A stretch of DNA of 32,663 bases from an uncultured Verrucomicrobiota bacterium (lineage in GTDB: Bacteria; Verrucomicrobiota; Verrucomicrobiia; Limisphaerales; JADLHS01): the NCBI GenBank assembly GCA_937894935.1, contig CALAYC010000051.1, positions 1 through 32,663 of the forward strand. The letters are read 5' to 3'. Of the stretch, positions 9,483-17,932 are shown one piece after another; within the stretch, counting starts at the first letter, position 1; each line of letters starts with the position of its first letter. A program made the translations under genes and the position numbers. The notes beneath the pieces were generated by a model. It was not told the DNA's origin, did not search any database, and saw only the letters and a list, made by a program, of their open reading frames with translations.

Positions 9483-10520
9483 ATGAGCCAAAACAACTTC
9501 CCCAAACTTCACAACGCAATGTGGCCCGGATTGGTCGGCAAAGGCAGCCCGGGCGCCGAACCGTTCATTGATCTCGACACGATGCTTGACCTGACTGCGA
9601 AGGCGGAGGTCAACGGCGTAAAGTTCGATGGTGTGGATTTGTTTCTCTACGAGCCGCACACGAGCATTGATATTGACGACGACGGCATCAAAAAACTCGC
9701 CGACAAAATTCGCCGCAAAGGTTTTGTGGTCGGCTCGGTGGTGGCGCCCGTGTGGTTTGATGGTTCGGCGATGGGCGACGAAACCAAACGCAAAAACTGG
9801 GTCACGGCGGTGGCGAAAGCGTGTCGCATCGCGAAGAAATTACGTGAACTCGGCGTGCGACCTTATGGCGTTGTTCGCATTGATTCGGCGGCGAGTGTGA
9901 CGGATTGGGATAAAGATCCGAAAAACAACACGAAGCTTATTGCGAAGACGTTCAGGGAAGCGGCGAAGATTGCGAAAGATTTGGGCGAACGTCTCGCGGC
10001 AGAAGGCGAAATCTGCTGGGGCGGTATGCATTCGTGGAAGCACATGGTCAATCTGCTGGAAGAAGTCGGGCAACCGCGCGTCGTCGGTTTCCAGGCGGAC
10101 ATGTCGCACACGCATCTTTACACACTCGGTTACAACGCGGAAGCGCATCGGCTCGTGCCGAAGAATTATCATTACGAGCCGGCGGAGTTTCACAAAGCGA
10201 TGGTGAAGCTCACGAATGCGTTGCGGCCGTGGACGATTGATTTTCACGTCGCGCAAAACGACGGCAGTGTGTTCGGCTCCGGTTCACATGAGAAAACCGG
10301 TCGTCACTGTCTCGCCACTGACCCGAAAGGTAAATTGAACATCGCGCGCGATTCCGGTTACTGGCTGCGTGATGCCAAGGGCAAGGTGACGAAGAAAATG
10401 AAACACATCTGCTGGGACGGTTGCATGTTCCCGAATGAAGTGTTGATGAAGCAACAAACCTGGAACGACATTCTCGCCGCGATGATTCAAGTGCGCGAAA
10501 ACCACGGCTGGAAAGCTTAG
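9483..10520 (+). CDS. TIM-barrel sugar isomerase/epimerase (xylose-isomerase-like)
   Basis: A 345-residue protein of the xylose-isomerase-like TIM-barrel superfamily. Recognisable strand ends are NGVKFDGVDLFLYEP near residue 43, GVVRIDSAASV, AEGEICWGGMHSW, VVGFQADMSHTHLYT and TIDFHVAQNDGSVFGSG, which carry the acidic and His residues expected for a divalent-metal site. The start ATG at 9483 is 39 bp after the cupin gene. It lies in the same operon as the secreted dehydrogenase and a Gfo/Idh oxidoreductase, suggesting a role in isomerising the oxidised sugar. The following gene set is interrupted by the inverted-repeat element at 10544-11021. Exact reaction unknown. Confidence 0.82.
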   Translation: MSQNNFPKLHNAMWPGLVGKGSPGAEPFIDLDTMLDLTAKAEVNGVKFDGVDLFLYEPHTSIDIDDDGIKKLADKIRRKGFVVGSVVAPVWFDGSAMGDETKRKNWVTAVAKACRIAKKLRELGVRPYGVVRIDSAASVTDWDKDPKNNTKLIAKTFREAAKIAKDLGERLAAEGEICWGGMHSWKHMVNLLEEVGQPRVVGFQADMSHTHLYTLGYNAEAHRLVPKNYHYEPAEFHKAMVKLTNALRPWTIDFHVAQNDGSVFGSGSHEKTGRHCLATDPKGKLNIARDSGYWLRDAKGKVTKKMKHICWDGCMFPNEVLMKQQTWNDILAAMIQVRENHGWKA

Positions 10521-10543
10521 CCAGAAAAACCGAACGGCTGAGG

Positions 10544-11021
10544 AATGGCCGCAAAAAGACGCAAAAAGCACAAAACCGAAACGGCGAAAAGGGGTGAACT
10601 ATGCAGGACATCATGAAGTTGTGCGACATCATTCGAGAGACGGGTTTTGCGATTCATAACTATCTATACGAGAATGCGTTGGCCCATCGACTCCGCAAAA
10701 AGGGGCAGCAGGTTAGTCAGCAGCATCCTTTGAATGTCTTCGACAAAGACGGGACGCTGCTTGGTAATTTTTTTGCCGACCTGTTTGTGGAGAACCGACT
10801 CATTGTGGACCTGAAAGCGGTTCGCTATGCCTTGGGGGAACACGTTGCTCAATTGCCTGGCTACCTGCGCGCCTCGCGCATTGAACACGGTCTGCTGATC
10901 AACTTTGGCGCACCGAAGTTTCAGATCAAGAAGTACATCATCAACGATGTAATCGAGCAAACCGGAGGCGTCGTCTTCCCGGATTAACTTTTTGTGATTT
11001 TTGTGCCTTTTCGTGGCAATT
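10544..11021. mobile_element. Inverted-repeat-flanked element carrying a GxxExxY gene
   Basis: The 32-bp arms 10544-10575 and 10990-11021 are inverted copies that match at 26 of 32 positions. The left arm is A-rich with two CGCAAAAAG-like units; the right arm is the T-rich counterpart (TTTTGTG, TTTTTGTG, CTTTTCGTGGC). Between them lies one gene of the GxxExxY family. The element sits between two genes of one sugar operon, 23 bp after one stop and 8 bp before the next start, so it looks inserted. No target-site duplication was found. How such an element moves is not known to me. Confidence 0.62.
10601..10987 (+). CDS. GxxExxY family protein (PDDEXK-like), internally deleted
   Basis: A 128-residue member of the GxxExxY family, a PDDEXK-nuclease-like group (PF13366) whose biological role is not established. 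The family core is clear: YENALAHRLRKKG, QQHPLNVFDKDGTLLGNFFADLF, LIVDLKAV, GYLRASRIEHGLLINFGAPKFQIKKYI. However, the signature that names the family is missing. From my knowledge of the family, about 8 residues (of the form xGxxLExV) should lie between IHNYL and YENAL; here they abut at about 10666/10667. The usual IVELKA is IVDLKA, changing the presumed catalytic Glu to Asp. The frame is otherwise open. It is probably inactive or altered. An alternative start is the ATG at 10613. Confidence 0.82.
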   Translation: MQDIMKLCDIIRETGFAIHNYLYENALAHRLRKKGQQVSQQHPLNVFDKDGTLLGNFFADLFVENRLIVDLKAVRYALGEHVAQLPGYLRASRIEHGLLINFGAPKFQIKKYIINDVIEQTGGVVFPD

Positions 11022-11029
11022 AAAACTTT

Positions 11030-12172
11030 ATGAAACCACTCAATATCGGACTGATTGGCTACGGCTTCATGGGCCGGGCGCACTCAAACGCTTACCGGAA
11101 GGTCAACAACTTCTTCGACCTCGAATATCAACCCGTCCTCAAGGCGATTTGCGCACGCAACGCCGAGAATGCTGCGGCGTTCGCCAAAAAGTGGGGCTAT
11201 GAATCCGTGGAAACGGATTGGCGAAAATTGATCGCGCGCGATGACATTGATGCGATTGACATTTGTACGCCGAATAATTCGCACGCGGAGATTGCCATCG
11301 CGGCCGCCAAAGCCGGAAAGATTATTCTCTGCGAAAAACCGCTTTCCATGAACGGTCCGGAAGGACTGAAGATGGTGCAGGCGGTCGAGAAAGCCAAAGT
11401 GCCGAATATCGTCTGGTACAATTACCGTCGCGTGCCGGCTGTCACGATGGCCAAGAAACTCATCGAGGAAGGTCGGCTCGGGAAAATTTTCCACTATCGC
11501 GCCAAATTTTTGCAGGACTGGACCATCAGTCCGGATCTGCCGCAAGGCGGTGCGGCGTTGTGGCGGCTGGATGTTAAAGCGGCTGGCAGCGGTGTTACGG
11601 GTGATTTGCTCGCGCACTGCATTGATACCGCGCTCTGGCTGAACGGCAGCATGGACAGTGTTTCGGCGATGACCGAGACGTTCATCAAAGAACGCAAACA
11701 CACGCTTACCGGCAAAAAACAGAAGGTGGGCATCGATGACGCGTGTGCTTTCCTCGCGCGATTCAAGAACGGTTCGCTCGCGACGTTTGAATCCACGCGT
11801 TACGCTCGTGGACATAAGGCGCTTTACACGTTTGAAATTAACGGTGAGCACGCGAGCATTGCGTGGGATTTGCATGATCTGCATCGCTTGCAATACTTCG
11901 ACCACAAAGACGAAGGTAAACTTCGGGCGTGGCGTTCGATTCACGTGACTGATCACGGTGGTGATCATCCTTACATGGACAAATGGTGGGTGCCCGGTTT
12001 GCAAATCGGTTACGAACACAGCTTCATCCATCAGGTCGCTGACTTCCTGGCCGGCCTCGCGAAAGGTAAACCGGTCGGTCCGACGTTCCGCGATGCCTTG
12101 GAAACGCAATACGTCTGCGACGCAGTCCTCAAGTCCGCTCGCACGAAGAAGTGGGAAAAGGTGAAGCAGTAA
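11030..12172 (+). CDS. Gfo/Idh/MocA family NAD(P)-dependent sugar oxidoreductase
   Basis: A 380-residue cytoplasmic dehydrogenase of the glucose-fructose oxidoreductase/inositol dehydrogenase/MocA family. The Rossmann motif GLIGYGFMGRAH is at residues 7-18; the EKP catalytic Lys motif is at 102-104 (CEKPLSMNG); the substrate-domain motif D-x3-H is at D192/H196 (GDLLAHCIDTALWL). Family members oxidise or reduce sugar hydroxyls, including C3 of glycosides. The ATG at 11030 lies 8 bp after the GxxExxY element and has no clear Shine-Dalgarno sequence, so the element may have replaced the original ribosome-binding region. It is the last gene of the operon. Which sugar it uses is not visible. Confidence 0.88.
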   Translation: MKPLNIGLIGYGFMGRAHSNAYRKVNNFFDLEYQPVLKAICARNAENAAAFAKKWGYESVETDWRKLIARDDIDAIDICTPNNSHAEIAIAAAKAGKIILCEKPLSMNGPEGLKMVQAVEKAKVPNIVWYNYRRVPAVTMAKKLIEEGRLGKIFHYRAKFLQDWTISPDLPQGGAALWRLDVKAAGSGVTGDLLAHCIDTALWLNGSMDSVSAMTETFIKERKHTLTGKKQKVGIDDACAFLARFKNGSLATFESTRYARGHKALYTFEINGEHASIAWDLHDLHRLQYFDHKDEGKLRAWRSIHVTDHGGDHPYMDKWWVPGLQIGYEHSFIHQVADFLAGLAKGKPVGPTFRDALETQYVCDAVLKSARTKKWEKVKQ

Positions 12173-12219
12173 GTTTTTCCTGCGAACCAACGCGGATGAC
12201 GGATTAATTCAATCAGCAA

Positions 12220-12253
12220 CCTCACGGGCCGGACTTTTTAACCGCCCGTGAGG
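12220..12253. terminator. Hairpin between convergent genes
   Basis: CCTCACGGGC at 12220-12229 pairs perfectly with GCCCGTGAGG at 12244-12253, giving a 10-bp GC-rich stem with a 14-base loop. It lies 48 bp after the Gfo/Idh stop and 67 bp from the convergent ThuA stop, as expected for a bidirectional terminator. There is no proper T-run directly after the stem on either strand, so intrinsic termination is uncertain. A second small hairpin (CCTCC/GGAGG) lies near 12287-12304. Confidence 0.5.
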
Positions 12254-12320
12254 AAGCAGATTTTACGGTAAATTGGAAATGTTCTCCTCCTTCACGTTGG
12301 AGGTTACGGTTTGACTTCTC

Positions 12321-13328
12321 TTACTGCAAATCCGCTGGTTTCACGCCGTGTTGGAATTTACCGAAACCGAAGGGTGTGGCTTTGAATTCGCCGACATAAT
12401 CCACGTTGGCGCGGTTGGAAATCTGTTCGGCAAGGCCGGTGGTCCAGTAACACGCGTTGATCAACAGGCGACGCAGATCTTCATTTTCCAGATCATCGGC
12501 TGAACCCATCGTCGTCGTGACGATGGTGGAGGTTTTGCCGTTTTCCCAGATGTGATCGCGGGTCCAGACAAGCGGCATCATGGGATTGTTCTTCGGTCCA
12601 TCGAGAGGTGGATCGGTAGGTTTCATGCCGGTGAGCACCTGTCCCCACGCGAGCACAGTGGCATTGGTCGGCAGATGAATGACGCCGTAAACGTCGGTCG
12701 GTCCCCAAATGTTCGTGACGCCGCGGAGCATTGGATGCGAACGATGCGCTTCGTCGATGACGCCGCGCGTGCTTTGTTTGCCGTGAATGCCGTGATGGTT
12801 GATCCACGTTTCGCCGAGCACCTGTTGGCCGAAGCCGCCAGGCCATTGTTTGCTGTCCCAACTGAAATGAGCATAGGGACTCTGTCTGTTGCGCGAGTAA
12901 GCGAAAGCGTGCGTGCTGGTGCGCAGAGCGATAACAGGTTTGCCGCGATGAAAATAATCCACGAAATGCTTCATGTCCCCATCCGGCCATTCGCGAAATC
13001 GCAGGGACATAATGCAGAGATCGGCAGAATCGAGTGCGGCGAGGCCGGGCGTGTTGGTTTGCACCGTCGGATCAATCGTGCCGTCGGCGGGGTTAATTGA
13101 GAATAATACGGTGCATTTGAAACCATGACGCGTAGCGAGAATTTTCGCGAGCATTGGTAATGCTTCTTCCGAGCGATATTCCTCGTCGCCGCCGATTAAC
13201 ACGATGTGTTTGCCGTGGCCCGGGCCGGTTGTGCTTTCATAAACAACCCAATCTTTAGCGGCGGCGGTGAACGTCAAAGTCAGCAAGACAGCAACCAGGA
13301 GGATAGCGCGATACAGGTTGGAGTTCAT
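12321..13328 (-). CDS. Secreted ThuA-domain protein
   Basis: A 335-residue exported ThuA-like protein. ThuA domains have a class I glutamine-amidotransferase-like fold; in Sinorhizobium ThuA acts in 3-ketotrehalose formation and use, but its reaction is not settled. The ATG at 13328 gives a clear signal peptide (MNSNLYRAILLVAVLLTLTFTAAA). The frame stays open to 13448, and an ATG at 13352 would give an Arg-rich leader to the same signal peptide; both are possible. After the leader come HGKHIVLIGGDEEYRSEEALPML, ADLCIMSLRFREWPD, GKPVIALRTSTHAF and PLVWTRDHIWENGKTS, matching the ThuA layout. It is divergent from the epimerase operon at 13449 and probably shares its promoter region. Confidence 0.82.
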   Translation of the reverse strand: MNSNLYRAILLVAVLLTLTFTAAAKDWVVYESTTGPGHGKHIVLIGGDEEYRSEEALPMLAKILATRHGFKCTVLFSINPADGTIDPTVQTNTPGLAALDSADLCIMSLRFREWPDGDMKHFVDYFHRGKPVIALRTSTHAFAYSRNRQSPYAHFSWDSKQWPGGFGQQVLGETWINHHGIHGKQSTRGVIDEAHRSHPMLRGVTNIWGPTDVYGVIHLPTNATVLAWGQVLTGMKPTDPPLDGPKNNPMMPLVWTRDHIWENGKTSTIVTTTMGSADDLENEDLRRLLINACYWTTGLAEQISNRANVDYVGEFKATPFGFGKFQHGVKPADLQ

Positions 13329-13448
13329 CGGTTGAAGAAGTGTGCGCCTCATGGCGAAGCGGGCAAGGGAAAAGCATGTCGCTCGCGTGGGGCGAAAATT
13401 TACTTTAGTGGTCGGCGTTGCTTGGCTAGTTTCGCATAACGAACTCAC
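13329..13448. promoter_or_regulatory. Divergent intergenic region likely holding two promoters
   Basis: The 120 bp between the minus-strand ThuA gene and the plus-strand epimerase gene must contain the start signals for both transcripts unless the ThuA protein begins further upstream. I could not identify clear -35/-10 boxes. Placement is by gene orientation only. Confidence 0.4.
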
Positions 13449-14294
13449 ATGAAATTTGGCATTAACACCTTTCTGTTCACGTCACCGTTCACCAACGACA
13501 GCACGAAGCTGTTCAAACAATTCAAAAAGTGGGGCTTCGACTCCGTTGAAATCGCCATTGAAGATCCGGCGCATATCGATCCCGCGTATGTGAAGCGTGA
13601 GTTGGACCGGCACGGACTGGTGTGCGGTTCGGTGTGCGCGGCGCTCGGACCGGACCGGGATTTGCGCGGTAACGCCCGCCAACAGAAGACCGGTCTCAAT
13701 TACATGATGGCCGTGTTGGATCAGATGGTGGTGTTGGATTGTCCGTCGTTGATTGGCCCGGTTTATTCGTCGGTGGGACGCGCCGATGCGGTGCCGGCGG
13801 ATGAATACAAAAAGCAATGGGCGACCGTGGTGAAAAATCTCAAAAAACTGTCGGCTTACGCGGCGAAGCGCGGTCGGCAGATTTGTCTCGAACCGTTGAA
13901 TCGCTTTGAAACCGATTTCATCAACACCTGCGATCAGGCGCTGAAGATGGTGAAAGCGGTCGGTAGTCCGGCGTTGAAAATTCATCTCGATACGTTTCAC
14001 ATGAACATCGAGGAGAAGTTTCAAGGTGACGCCATTCGCAAGGCCGGGAAATATCTCGGTCATTTCCATGCGTGCGGCAGCGATCGCGGCACGCCGGGGG
14101 GCGATCACACGGATTGGAAATCCATTGCGAAAGCGCTGAAGGACATTCGTTATGCTGGCGATGTGGTGATTGAATCGTTTACCACCGATGTGAAAGTCAT
14201 CGCGAAAGCGGCGGCGATCTGGCGGCGCATTGAGCCGACGCAGAATGAAATTGCAGTCAAGGGGCTGAAGTTTTTGAAGCAGACGTTGAAATAA
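13449..14294 (+). CDS. D-tagatose/D-psicose 3-epimerase-like TIM-barrel protein
   Basis: A 281-residue sugar epimerase of the ketose 3-epimerase type. Four metal ligands are in place: E148 (CLEPLNRFE), D181 (HLDTFHMN), H207 (HFHACGSDRG) and E242 (VIESFT). This spacing equals that of the characterised Agrobacterium D-psicose 3-epimerase (E150, D183, H209, E244) shifted by two. The catalytic glutamates are therefore E148 and E242. It starts with MKFGINTFLFTSPF and length fits the family. It heads an operon with DUF1080 and ThuA genes. Epimerase chemistry on a ketose or 3-keto-sugar is a strong inference; the substrate is open. Confidence 0.88.
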   Translation: MKFGINTFLFTSPFTNDSTKLFKQFKKWGFDSVEIAIEDPAHIDPAYVKRELDRHGLVCGSVCAALGPDRDLRGNARQQKTGLNYMMAVLDQMVVLDCPSLIGPVYSSVGRADAVPADEYKKQWATVVKNLKKLSAYAAKRGRQICLEPLNRFETDFINTCDQALKMVKAVGSPALKIHLDTFHMNIEEKFQGDAIRKAGKYLGHFHACGSDRGTPGGDHTDWKSIAKALKDIRYAGDVVIESFTTDVKVIAKAAAIWRRIEPTQNEIAVKGLKFLKQTLK

Positions 14295-14313
14295 GGCGTC
14301 AACTCTTCCGACT

Positions 14314-15036
14314 ATGATAAAAATTCAATCGGTTTTGTTAGGAATCAGTTTGTTGGCCGGTTCGGCATTTGCCGCAGATTCCGAGGCAGGCTTTCAATCA
14401 CTTTTCAATGGCAAGGATCTGACAGGTTGGGATGGTGATCCGAAACTCTGGTCGGTGAAAGATGGGGCGATTACCGGTCAAACTTCTGCGGAACAACCGC
14501 TCAAAGCCAATACGTTCTTAATCTGGACCAACGGAACGACGGCGGACTTTGAACTGCGGTTTTCCTATAAGATGGTTCCCAATAACGATCGGAATTTTGC
14601 CAATTCCGGCGTGCAATATCGCAGCAAAGTTTTCGATGCGGCGACGTGGAGTGTCGGTGGGTATCAGGCGGATTTTGAGGCCGGGCCGAATTACTCCGGC
14701 ATTTTATACGATGAACGCGGCGGCGCGGGTGGACGGCAGATTATGGCGGCGCGCGGCGAGAAAGTTGTTTGGGATAGTGATTGCAAAAAGCAGGTCACCG
14801 GTTCGGTTGGGAACTCGGCAGAGATTCAAGCGGCGATTAAATCCGGCGATTGGAATGAATTTGTCGTCATCGCGAAGGGCAATCGGTTGCAACACTTCAT
14901 CAATGGATTGCCGACCGTGGATGTAACGGATGAATGCGAAAGCAAGCGGCTGAAAGAAGGCGTGCTCGCGTTGCAAATTCACACCGGACCGCCCATGACT
15001 GTTCAGTTCAAAAACATCCGGCTCAAGAAACTTTAA
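14314..15036 (+). CDS. Secreted DUF1080 (3-keto-disaccharide hydrolase-type) protein
   Basis: A 240-residue exported protein with a signal peptide (MIKIQSVLLGISLLAGSAFA) and a single DUF1080 concanavalin-like beta sandwich. The family landmarks are FQSLFNGKDLTGWDGDPKLWSVKDGAITGQ near residues 27-56, DFELRFSYKM, NSGVQYRS, GGYQADFE and WNEFVVIAKGNRLQHFINGLPTVDV. Some members of this Pfam family, annotated as 3-keto-disaccharide hydrolase, cleave glycosides oxidised at C3; many others are uncharacterised. It lies 19 bp after the epimerase and 12 bp before a ThuA gene, so the three are probably one operon. A role in cleaving a 3-keto-glycoside in the periplasm is inferred. Confidence 0.88.
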   Translation: MIKIQSVLLGISLLAGSAFAADSEAGFQSLFNGKDLTGWDGDPKLWSVKDGAITGQTSAEQPLKANTFLIWTNGTTADFELRFSYKMVPNNDRNFANSGVQYRSKVFDAATWSVGGYQADFEAGPNYSGILYDERGGAGGRQIMAARGEKVVWDSDCKKQVTGSVGNSAEIQAAIKSGDWNEFVVIAKGNRLQHFINGLPTVDVTDECESKRLKEGVLALQIHTGPPMTVQFKNIRLKKL

Positions 15037-15048
15037 TCGTCGTTCATC

Positions 15049-15933
15049 ATGAAAAAGTTTTTGTTCGCATTGCTGGTTACGGCGCTGCTCCCTGCTTTTG
15101 GCGCCGATAAGAAAATTGTTTTCATCGCGGGCAATCCGAGTCATCGCTCGGGCGAACATGAGCATCGTGCCGGCTGTTTGTTGTTGCAGAGTTGTCTGAC
15201 GAATGTTCCCGGCGTCACGTCGGTGGTCTATTCGAACGGCTGGCCGACTGATCCCAAAGCTTTTGAGAATGCGGCGGCGATTATCATATATTGCGATGGC
15301 GGCGGAGGTCATCCGGCGTTGCAACAGGAACGCCTGAAGACGCTCGGAGCGTTGATGGATCAGGGCGTCGGTCTGGCGTGTCTGCATTATGCGGTCGAGC
15401 CCACGAAGGAGAAGGGGCAGGATGAGTTTATAAAGTGGATTGGCGGGGCGTTTGAAATCCATTGGTCGGTGAATCCGCACTGGGATGCCGATTTCAAATC
15501 GTTGCCGAACCATCCCATCACTCGCGGCGTGTCGCCGTTCAAGATTCGCGACGAATGGTATTTCAACATGCGGTTTCGCGACGGAATGAAAGGTGTGACG
15601 CCGATTCTCAGCGCTGTGCCGACGCCGGACACCACGGAACGTCCGGACGGACCGCACTCCGGAAATCCCGCGATGCGCGAAATGGTGGCGCAAAAGTTAC
15701 CGCAACATGTCGCGTGGGCAGCGGAACGACCCGATGGCGGACGCGGCTTTGGTTTTACCGGCGCGCACTTTCATAAAAACTGGGGCGACGACAATTTCCG
15801 GAAAGTGGTGTTGAACGCGATTTTGTGGGTGGCGAAGGTGGAAGTGCCGCCCAATGGCGTCGGGAGCACGGTTACAGCTGAACAATTGGAAGCAAACCTT
15901 GACGATAAGCGCGATCGACGCCCGAAGCGGTAG
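15049..15933 (+). CDS. Secreted ThuA-domain protein, second copy
   Basis: A 294-residue exported ThuA-like protein with signal peptide MKKFLFALLVTALLPAFG. Visible ThuA segments are KIVFIAGNPSHRSGEHEHRAG, AAIIIYCDGGGGHP, GVGLACLHYAVEP, FIKWIGGAFEIHWSV and GRGFGFTGAHFHKNW near the end. It differs clearly from the minus-strand ThuA at 12321, so the two are not a recent duplication. It closes the epimerase-DUF1080-ThuA operon and is convergent with the methyltransferase gene 18 bp further on. Reaction not established; association with keto-sugar metabolism comes from context. Confidence 0.87.
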   Translation: MKKFLFALLVTALLPAFGADKKIVFIAGNPSHRSGEHEHRAGCLLLQSCLTNVPGVTSVVYSNGWPTDPKAFENAAAIIIYCDGGGGHPALQQERLKTLGALMDQGVGLACLHYAVEPTKEKGQDEFIKWIGGAFEIHWSVNPHWDADFKSLPNHPITRGVSPFKIRDEWYFNMRFRDGMKGVTPILSAVPTPDTTERPDGPHSGNPAMREMVAQKLPQHVAWAAERPDGGRGFGFTGAHFHKNWGDDNFRKVVLNAILWVAKVEVPPNGVGSTVTAEQLEANLDDKRDRRPKR

Positions 15934-15951
15934 TGGGATGGCGTCGGTTCT

Positions 15952-16734
15952 TCAGCGCGAAGCTTTCGTCGCTACGAACGCGTAACGTGCGTGGGTCAGG
16001 CCGTTGACCATGCTGTCGAAGAAAAATTTGAATCCGCGCGACAGCACCACGCGTTTGACGGTGAGATCGAGATTTGCCTGCGCGAACATCTCGCGATATT
16101 CGCTCAACGCGTAACCGGGAGTAGCCGGTGTTCCGGGTTTGCTTTTGCGGGCGGCCGAGGATTTGAGCTTCATCAGCGGGCGCACAGGTTCTTGAATGGC
16201 GACAAACTGACCGCCGGGTTTTAACACGCGGCGCGCTTCACGCAATACTCGCAACGGACTTACCGCACGATGCATCGCATCGGAGCAGACCACGAAATCA
16301 AATTGATTAGCGGGAAAATCAAGACGACTGAAGTCTGCCGTCATGCGCGTGATTTTCGCCTGTTTGGCTTTGAGCAGTTTGAAAATGCGCGGCGCTTCGG
16401 TGCGCAGCAGCGGTGCGGAGACATCGGTGGCAAACACTTCAACGACGGCGGGCAGTTTGGATAACTCAGCGCTCAACCAGGCGCAGCCCGCGCCGATTTC
16501 GAGAATGCGACCGCGAAAATCCAACGCGCAGGTCTTCGTGAGAAATGGGATATATTTCGGAAAATCTTCTTTAACGCAGCGCAGCCATTCGGCGACTGTT
16601 TCAAATTCTCCGCCGGGATAACTCATCTCGCCGCGCTCGATCAACAGCGCTGGACGCGGAATTTTCCGGTCAATGAATTTGGATTCGTCTGCGCTCACGG
16701 GCCAGAAATTAAAAATCCCACTGCGACCGCGCAA
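15952..16734 (-). CDS. Class I SAM-dependent methyltransferase
   Basis: A 260-residue methyltransferase with a Rossmann-like SAM domain. Motif I is ILEIGAGCAWLSAEL (about residues 76-90), motif II is near VFATDVS, then FDFVVCSDAMHRAVSPLRVLREARRVLKPGGQFVAIQEP, the usual Methyltransf_11 block. The last 60 residues have no catalytic hallmark. It starts 18 bp after the ABC ATPase stop on the same strand, so the two are probably co-transcribed at the end of a long minus-strand series. The substrate (small molecule, lipid or protein) cannot be inferred. Confidence 0.8.
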   Translation of the reverse strand: MRGRSGIFNFWPVSADESKFIDRKIPRPALLIERGEMSYPGGEFETVAEWLRCVKEDFPKYIPFLTKTCALDFRGRILEIGAGCAWLSAELSKLPAVVEVFATDVSAPLLRTEAPRIFKLLKAKQAKITRMTADFSRLDFPANQFDFVVCSDAMHRAVSPLRVLREARRVLKPGGQFVAIQEPVRPLMKLKSSAARKSKPGTPATPGYALSEYREMFAQANLDLTVKRVVLSRGFKFFFDSMVNGLTHARYAFVATKASR

Positions 16735-16752
16735 ATTGTTTCGGCCAAATGC

Positions 16753-17883
16753 TCAAAAAAGTGCTATTCCCGTGGCGGCGTCAAAAACGTGGGCGCGCGA
16801 AAGATCGAAACGAAGAGCAACCTCCTGTCCGGTTTGAAATGTAGCGGAGGTCGGAGCGCAGCCGATCAATTCGCGCTTCGCCCAGCGAACGGTCACGAAA
16901 AGTTGTGCTCCGAAGAATTGAGTGCGGATGACCACAGCACGTGGCGAATCTGGTGCGAGATCGGTCAGCAAATGCACATCCGTCGGACGCAGTCCGAGCA
17001 AGATATTGCGTCCGATATTTGCGCCGAACCATTCCGCACGCCACGTGCCGAGCGGCAGCAGCGCGTTGTGCTCCGATTCCAAATCCGTGTCCGTTGCCCC
17101 CACAAGAACTAAATGTCCCTCGCGTTGTGCTACGGCGGCGTGCCAGAAATTCATGGCGGGTGTGCCGATGAAACCAGCGACGAAGCGATTAGCAGGACGT
17201 TCGTAAATCTCGCGCGGCGGAGCGATCTGTTGCAACACGCCTTGGCGAATCACAGCGACGCGGTCGCCTAACGCCAGTGCTTCGGCTTGGTTGTGCGTGA
17301 CACAAATCAACGTGGTGGCGAAACATTCTCGCAAAGCGGGCAGCTCGGTGAGCATTTGAGTGCGCAAGGGTTCATCGAGATGCGCAAAAGGTTCGTCAAG
17401 CAGCAAAATTTTTGGACGGCGAATCAGCGCGCGCCCCAACGCGATGCGTTGTCGTTCGCCGCCGGAAAGTTTTGCGGGTGGGCGGTCAAGGCAGTGACGA
17501 ACTTGGAGCAGCTCCGCGATTACCATTACGCGCGTGGTAATTTCCGCACGTGGAACGCTCCGGAGCTTCAATCCGAACGCAATGTTTTCAAACGCGGTGA
17601 GATGCGGCAACAAGGCGTGCGATTGAAAGACCATTGCGACGTCACGTTCCTGCGGAGAGGTGTGCGTGACCACGTCATCATCGAATTTGATCTGGCCGTG
17701 GTCAGGAGTTTCCAATCCGGCGATGAGTCGCAGCAAAGTAGTTTTTCCGCTGCCCGACGGCCCGACGATGGTGAGCCATTCCAGATTCTGAACTTCGAGG
17801 CTGACATCGGCAACGGCAGCGACGTGATTTCCATCGCCGGAGCGAAAAGTTTTTCTCAGGTCAGCGAGAACGATGCGCGGCAC
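16753..17883 (-). CDS. MalK/UgpC/PotA-like ABC importer ATPase
   Basis: A 376-residue ABC ATP-binding subunit of the importer class with a C-terminal TOBE regulatory region. Walker A GPSGSGKTT 41-49, Q-loop Q87, signature LSGGERQ 139-145, Walker B ILLLDEP 159-165 and switch His H197 are all intact. The tail (YERPANRFVAGFIGTPAMNFW then GLRPTDVHLL) is typical of sugar, glycerol-phosphate or polyamine importers (UgpC/MalK type). No permease or binding-protein gene lies in the window, so it is an orphan subunit that may serve several importers, as MsmK does in streptococci; that is inference. It follows the HpnD-like gene by 49 bp. Confidence 0.9.
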   Translation of the reverse strand: MPRIVLADLRKTFRSGDGNHVAAVADVSLEVQNLEWLTIVGPSGSGKTTLLRLIAGLETPDHGQIKFDDDVVTHTSPQERDVAMVFQSHALLPHLTAFENIAFGLKLRSVPRAEITTRVMVIAELLQVRHCLDRPPAKLSGGERQRIALGRALIRRPKILLLDEPFAHLDEPLRTQMLTELPALRECFATTLICVTHNQAEALALGDRVAVIRQGVLQQIAPPREIYERPANRFVAGFIGTPAMNFWHAAVAQREGHLVLVGATDTDLESEHNALLPLGTWRAEWFGANIGRNILLGLRPTDVHLLTDLAPDSPRAVVIRTQFFGAQLFVTVRWAKRELIGCAPTSATFQTGQEVALRFDLSRAHVFDAATGIALF

Positions 17884-17932
17884 AGGAGGGATTGTTGAAA
17901 TGCGAAGCGCTCAAGTCGAGCCGGAAGAAATA

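Noticed and set aside
11084..12190. Long minus-strand frame (368 residues) opposite the Gfo/Idh gene
   Set aside because: The plus strand encodes a protein with full Rossmann and EKP motifs; the opposite frame is Arg/Phe/Val-rich with no domain, typical of a GC-rich shadow frame.
13329..13448. Extended ThuA start at 13448
   Set aside because: It would bury the signal peptide behind 40 residues and run up to the first base before the divergent gene; the ATG at 13328 (or 13352) gives a normal leader.
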